Made by a program: the position numbers and the translations under genes. This document shows positions 5,847 to 8,015 of a stretch of 8,015 nt of DNA, in pieces. Below the pieces are notes generated by a model. That model was not told where the DNA came from, did not search any database, and saw only the letters and a program-made list of their open reading frames with translations. The DNA comes from an uncultured Coriobacteriaceae bacterium (GTDB taxonomy: Bacteria > Actinomycetota > Coriobacteriia > Coriobacteriales > Eggerthellaceae). Each line of letters starts with the position of its first letter. The first letter of the stretch is position 1. The stretch lies in contig USAB01000084.1 of assembly GCA_900552585.1 (NCBI GenBank), forward strand, positions 1 through 8,015, read 5' to 3'.

Positions 5847-6677
5847 ATGAGCATCGAGCAATCGAACTGCATCCGCCGTTTCACCCGCCTTTGCAGCGAC
5901 GGCTACGAGCAGGGCTGGCACGAAGGCAACGGCGGCAACCTGAGCTACCGCATGAGCGCCGAGGACATCGAGGTCTGCATGCCCTACATGGAGGCGAAGG
6001 GCAATCCGTGGATCGAGAACGGTGTCACCGTCCCGAACCTGGCCGGCAGCTTCTTCATCGTCACCGGCGCCGGCAAATACATGCGCAAGGTCTCCATCGA
6101 CCTGCACACGAACATCGGTATCGTGGAAATCAACCAGGACGGCACGGCCTACCGCGTGGTCTGGGGCTTCACGGACGGCACGCAACCCACCAGCGAGTTC
6201 TGCGCGCACCTGCTGACGCATAGCGCGAACGTGGCGAACGGACACGAGGAGGACCGCGTGGTCTACCATGCGCACGTCTCGAACAGCATCGCGCTTGCGA
6301 ACGTGGTGCCGGCCGATTCGCGCACCATCACGCGCATCATCTGGAAGTCCATGGCAGAGGCCATCATTATGTTCCCGGAGGGCATCGGCGCGCTGGGCTT
6401 CTACGCTCCCGGCTCCACCGACGTGGCCCATGCGAACGCGGAGCTGATGAAGACGCACCGCTGCGCGATATGGGCGCATCACGGCGCCATCCTGACGGCG
6501 TCCACATTCGACCAGGCTTTCGGCATGATGCAGACGCTGGAGAAATCCGCCGGCATCTACACCGCATGCCGCGCCATGTGCGGCGGCACGGAGCCCCTGC
6601 AGCTGCTGACGGACGACCAGCTGCGCGCCATCTGCGCCTCGTACGATATCAAGCCGAATACGGCGTACTTGGACTAA
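5847..6677 (+). CDS. rhaD: rhamnulose-1-phosphate aldolase
   Basis: The 276-residue protein matches the class II (zinc) aldolase RhaD in length and motif order. RhaD cleaves L-rhamnulose 1-phosphate to dihydroxyacetone phosphate and L-lactaldehyde, the last committed step of L-rhamnose breakdown in the cytosol. The phosphate-loop motif GNGGNLSYR is at 27-35, and TGAGKYMR at 73-80 corresponds to TGSGKFFR of the E. coli enzyme. The catalytic Glu is E117 in PTSE. The zinc-binding His residues are H141 and H143 (YHAHVSN) and H212 (WAHHG), with the same numbering as in E. coli RhaD. A FDQAFGMMQTLEKSA helix follows at 221-235. The ATG at 5847 has AAAGGA about 7 bases upstream. No rhamnose isomerase or kinase gene is next to it in the window. 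A related fuculose or ribulose phosphate aldolase is less likely given the length and motif match. Confidence 0.93.
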   Translation: MSIEQSNCIRRFTRLCSDGYEQGWHEGNGGNLSYRMSAEDIEVCMPYMEAKGNPWIENGVTVPNLAGSFFIVTGAGKYMRKVSIDLHTNIGIVEINQDGTAYRVVWGFTDGTQPTSEFCAHLLTHSANVANGHEEDRVVYHAHVSNSIALANVVPADSRTITRIIWKSMAEAIIMFPEGIGALGFYAPGSTDVAHANAELMKTHRCAIWAHHGAILTASTFDQAFGMMQTLEKSAGIYTACRAMCGGTEPLQLLTDDQLRAICASYDIKPNTAYLD

Positions 6678-6684
6678 TTGCAGT

Positions 6685-7581
6685 TCACGCGCGGACGGAT
6701 ACCTCGTCCGCGGCACCTTCCTCGGACCCGGCGACCCCATGCCGCTCGAACGGCATGGGGTCGTCTTGCCCCTGCCAGTGGGGCACGTCGAACTGCGCCG
6801 TCCAATAGCCCAGCGACCGGGCGATGATCACGTACGCGAACGTATGCAGCACCGCCACGGCATACACCAGCACCGGCAGCACGGCAATGGCCACGGGCAT
6901 GACGCCGCTGGCGAAGTAATTCCAGTCCACCTGCCCGCCGTGGAGCAGCGTGATCACAGAATACGCAGCACCCAGCAGGCCCACACCTAAGATGTAGAGC
7001 ATGGCCAGCACCACAATTGCGCACAGCAGTACCAGCAGGATACCCGCAATGCGCAGCAGCCCGCTTAGGCGGTAGCGCATCATGGACCAGATGCGGGATA
7101 TCTGGAAGGCGGCCGACAGGCGGCCGTATATCGTCGCGCGCATCCATCCCACCAGGATGAAAGGAATCACGATAAGCGCGAACACGTAGCACAGCACCGT
7201 CACCGTGCGCTGGATAAGCAAGTCCACGTCAACCGGCACCAGGGATTGCCAGCTGCCCGCCCACGTAGCCAGGCCGTTGTTGAACAGGATGCCGAACAGC
7301 AAGGCGAAGAGCGCCGGCACGGCCAAGAACACCATCTCCAGAACAAACAGATGCATGCCCCGCTGCATCATGCGGTCGCGCCCCGCCGAGCGGATATGCT
7401 CCGGCATCGGCGTGCGCACGCCCCAAGCAATGTCGCGCGCCCAGCCGTATACGTAGCCCAGCAGCACCATCGAGCCGATAATCGGGACAAGCGAGACCAG
7501 CGAGAGCAGCAGCAGGTTGCGCAGCCAGCCCTTCGACATGCGCACATCGCGCCACGATGTCGCAAAATACCCGCGCTTCAA
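6685..7581 (-). CDS. DUF4013 domain-containing membrane protein
   Basis: This 298-residue protein has about five hydrophobic segments or helix groups (21-45, 76-100, 123-148, 176-204 and 225-255) and a polar, acidic C-terminal tail (269-298). The segment GYVYGWARDIAWGVRTPMPEH (split here as GYVYGWARDIAWG, 42-54, and TPMPEH, 57-62) is the pattern seen at the start of DUF4013 proteins. A second family-like piece is YGRLSAAFQISRIWSMMR at 152-169. The function of DUF4013 is not known. The start is TTG at 7581, chosen because GGGAGG lies 6 bases upstream; the nearby ATG at 7598-7600 is out of frame. The gene follows rplL on the same strand after its terminator, and converges on rhaD with a gap of only 7 bases. 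Confidence 0.8.
   Translation of the reverse strand: MKRGYFATSWRDVRMSKGWLRNLLLLSLVSLVPIIGSMVLLGYVYGWARDIAWGVRTPMPEHIRSAGRDRMMQRGMHLFVLEMVFLAVPALFALLFGILFNNGLATWAGSWQSLVPVDVDLLIQRTVTVLCYVFALIVIPFILVGWMRATIYGRLSAAFQISRIWSMMRYRLSGLLRIAGILLVLLCAIVVLAMLYILGVGLLGAAYSVITLLHGGQVDWNYFASGVMPVAIAVLPVLVYAVAVLHTFAYVIIARSLGYWTAQFDVPHWQGQDDPMPFERHGVAGSEEGAADEVSVRA
6690..6712 (+). terminator. first hairpin after rhaD, inside the opposing gene
   Basis: A perfect 8-bp stem (CGCGGACG 6690-6697 with CGTCCGCG 6705-6712) has a 7-base loop and begins 13 bases after the rhaD stop. It lies within the last codons of the DUF4013 gene on the other strand. No T-run follows, so it may only help termination or protect the 3' end. 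Confidence 0.35.
6732..6763 (+). terminator. strong hairpin after rhaD, candidate terminator
   Basis: A perfect 13-bp inverted repeat (6732-6744 with 6751-6763) with a 6-base loop lies 55 bases after the rhaD stop. The following bases (TCTTGCCCCT) are pyrimidine-rich but contain no long T-run. It is wholly within the coding sequence of the opposing gene, encoding DPMPFERHG of its tail. Confidence 0.5.
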
Positions 7582-7587
7582 CGCCAG

Positions 7588-7593
7588 CCTCCC
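7588..7593 (-). promoter_or_regulatory. ribosome binding site supporting the TTG start of the DUF4013 gene
   Basis: GGGAGG read on the minus strand lies 6 bases before the TTG at 7581. No in-frame ATG or GTG upstream has a comparable site before the rplL terminator. Confidence 0.6.
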
Positions 7594-7625
7594 TTCGCAT
7601 GCCCCGCCATGCCGTCTAGCTTACC

Positions 7626-7663
7626 GAAAGAAAAGGCCCGATGCCACCTACGGCATCGGGCCT
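7626..7663 (-). terminator. intrinsic terminator of rplL
   Basis: On the minus strand a perfect 12-bp stem (AGGCCCGATGCC with GGCATCGGGCCT) with a 6-base loop is followed by TTTCTTTC. It starts 24 bases after the rplL stop, as expected for the end of the ribosomal rplJ-rplL transcript. Confidence 0.93.
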
Positions 7664-7686
7664 GCAAAACTCTCAAGCAGCAAGAA

Positions 7687-8015
7687 CTACTTCAGGGAAA
7701 CGGTTGCACCAGCCTCTTCCAGAGCAGCCTTGGCCTCGTCGGCCTTGTCCTTCGGAGCACCCTCCAGAACGGCGGCAGGAGCGCTCTCGACCAGAGCCTT
7801 GGCCTCCTTCAGGCCCAGGTCGGTCAGGCTGCGGACAACCTTGATGACAGCGATCTTGTTGTCGCCGAAGCCCTCCAGCATAACGTCGAAGTCGGTCTTC
7901 TCCTCGGCGGCAGCAGCGTCGTTCTCAGAAAGAACGGCTGCCTGGTCCAGGTCATAGGTAACAGCCTCCGGGGTAGCGTCCAGCGTGGCCTGCTGGGTGG
8001 TAAAGCCACCTGCGG
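7687..8015 (-). CDS. rplL: 50S ribosomal protein L7/L12 (partial, N-terminus beyond window)
   Basis: The last 108 residues are present. The C-terminal domain, about 66 residues beginning at FDVMLEGFGDNKIAVIKVVR, has all the L7/L12 marks: KIAVIKVVR, LTDLGLKEAKALVE and KDKADEAKAALEEAGATVSLK. This domain forms the flexible stalk of the large subunit and recruits translation GTPases. The preceding AAAAEEKTD is a normal end of hinge. The 32 residues before it (AGGFTTQQATLDATPEAV, then TYDLDQAAVLSEND) are neither the usual Ala/Gly-rich hinge nor the usual helical N-terminal dimerisation domain. The codons of this part look normal for a highly expressed gene. The upstream neighbour is expected to be rplJ but is outside the window. 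Confidence 0.92.
   Translation of the reverse strand, partial: AGGFTTQQATLDATPEAVTYDLDQAAVLSENDAAAAEEKTDFDVMLEGFGDNKIAVIKVVRSLTDLGLKEAKALVESAPAAVLEGAPKDKADEAKAALEEAGATVSLK

Overview
This window is GC-rich chromosomal DNA with short intergenic gaps, Shine-Dalgarno-led starts (two of them TTG) and ordinary bacterial housekeeping genes. The gene set and protein style fit a gut-type Actinomycetota, most likely of the class Coriobacteriia. The clues are a RelB/DinJ protein with a very long tail, a DUF4013 membrane protein, a NTMTISWG-type flavin reductase and a polysaccharide flippase with long polar tails. The taxonomy is an inference from protein character, not a database result. I see no mobile element, tRNA, rRNA or CRISPR array.

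Layout, left to right. Positions 1-837 (-) hold the 5' part of a gene that runs off the left edge: a RelB/DinJ-type antitoxin head fused to a long Pro/Ala/Lys-rich and charged helical tail. Positions 1021-1557 (+) are a divergently transcribed flavin reductase-family gene ending in a clear intrinsic terminator, followed by about 275 quiet, relatively AT-rich bases. Positions 1964-3925 (-) are a 12-helix Wzx/MATE-like polysaccharide flippase with long polar tails at both ends and a TTG start. Positions 4184-4408 and 4463-4819 (-) are two small unrecognised membrane proteins, probably one transcript. Positions 5011-5613 (-) are engB (YihA/YsxC), a ribosome-assembly GTPase. Positions 5847-6677 (+) are rhamnulose-1-phosphate aldolase (rhaD), standing alone and divergent from engB. 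Positions 6685-7581 (-) are a DUF4013 membrane protein converging on rhaD with a 7-base gap. Positions 7687-8015 (-) are the 3' part of rplL (ribosomal L7/L12), closed by a textbook terminator.

The genes do not form one pathway. Two are translation-related (engB, rplL), four are membrane or envelope genes (flippase, the small pair, DUF4013), and two are metabolic (rhaD, flavin reductase). Three -10 boxes match TATAAT perfectly (flippase, engB, rhaD) and none has a good -35.

I do not see strong evidence for a new multi-gene system. The most unusual items are the long-tailed RelB/DinJ protein with no toxin in view, a non-canonical hinge region in L7/L12, and strong hairpins downstream of rhaD that lie inside the coding end of the opposing gene.
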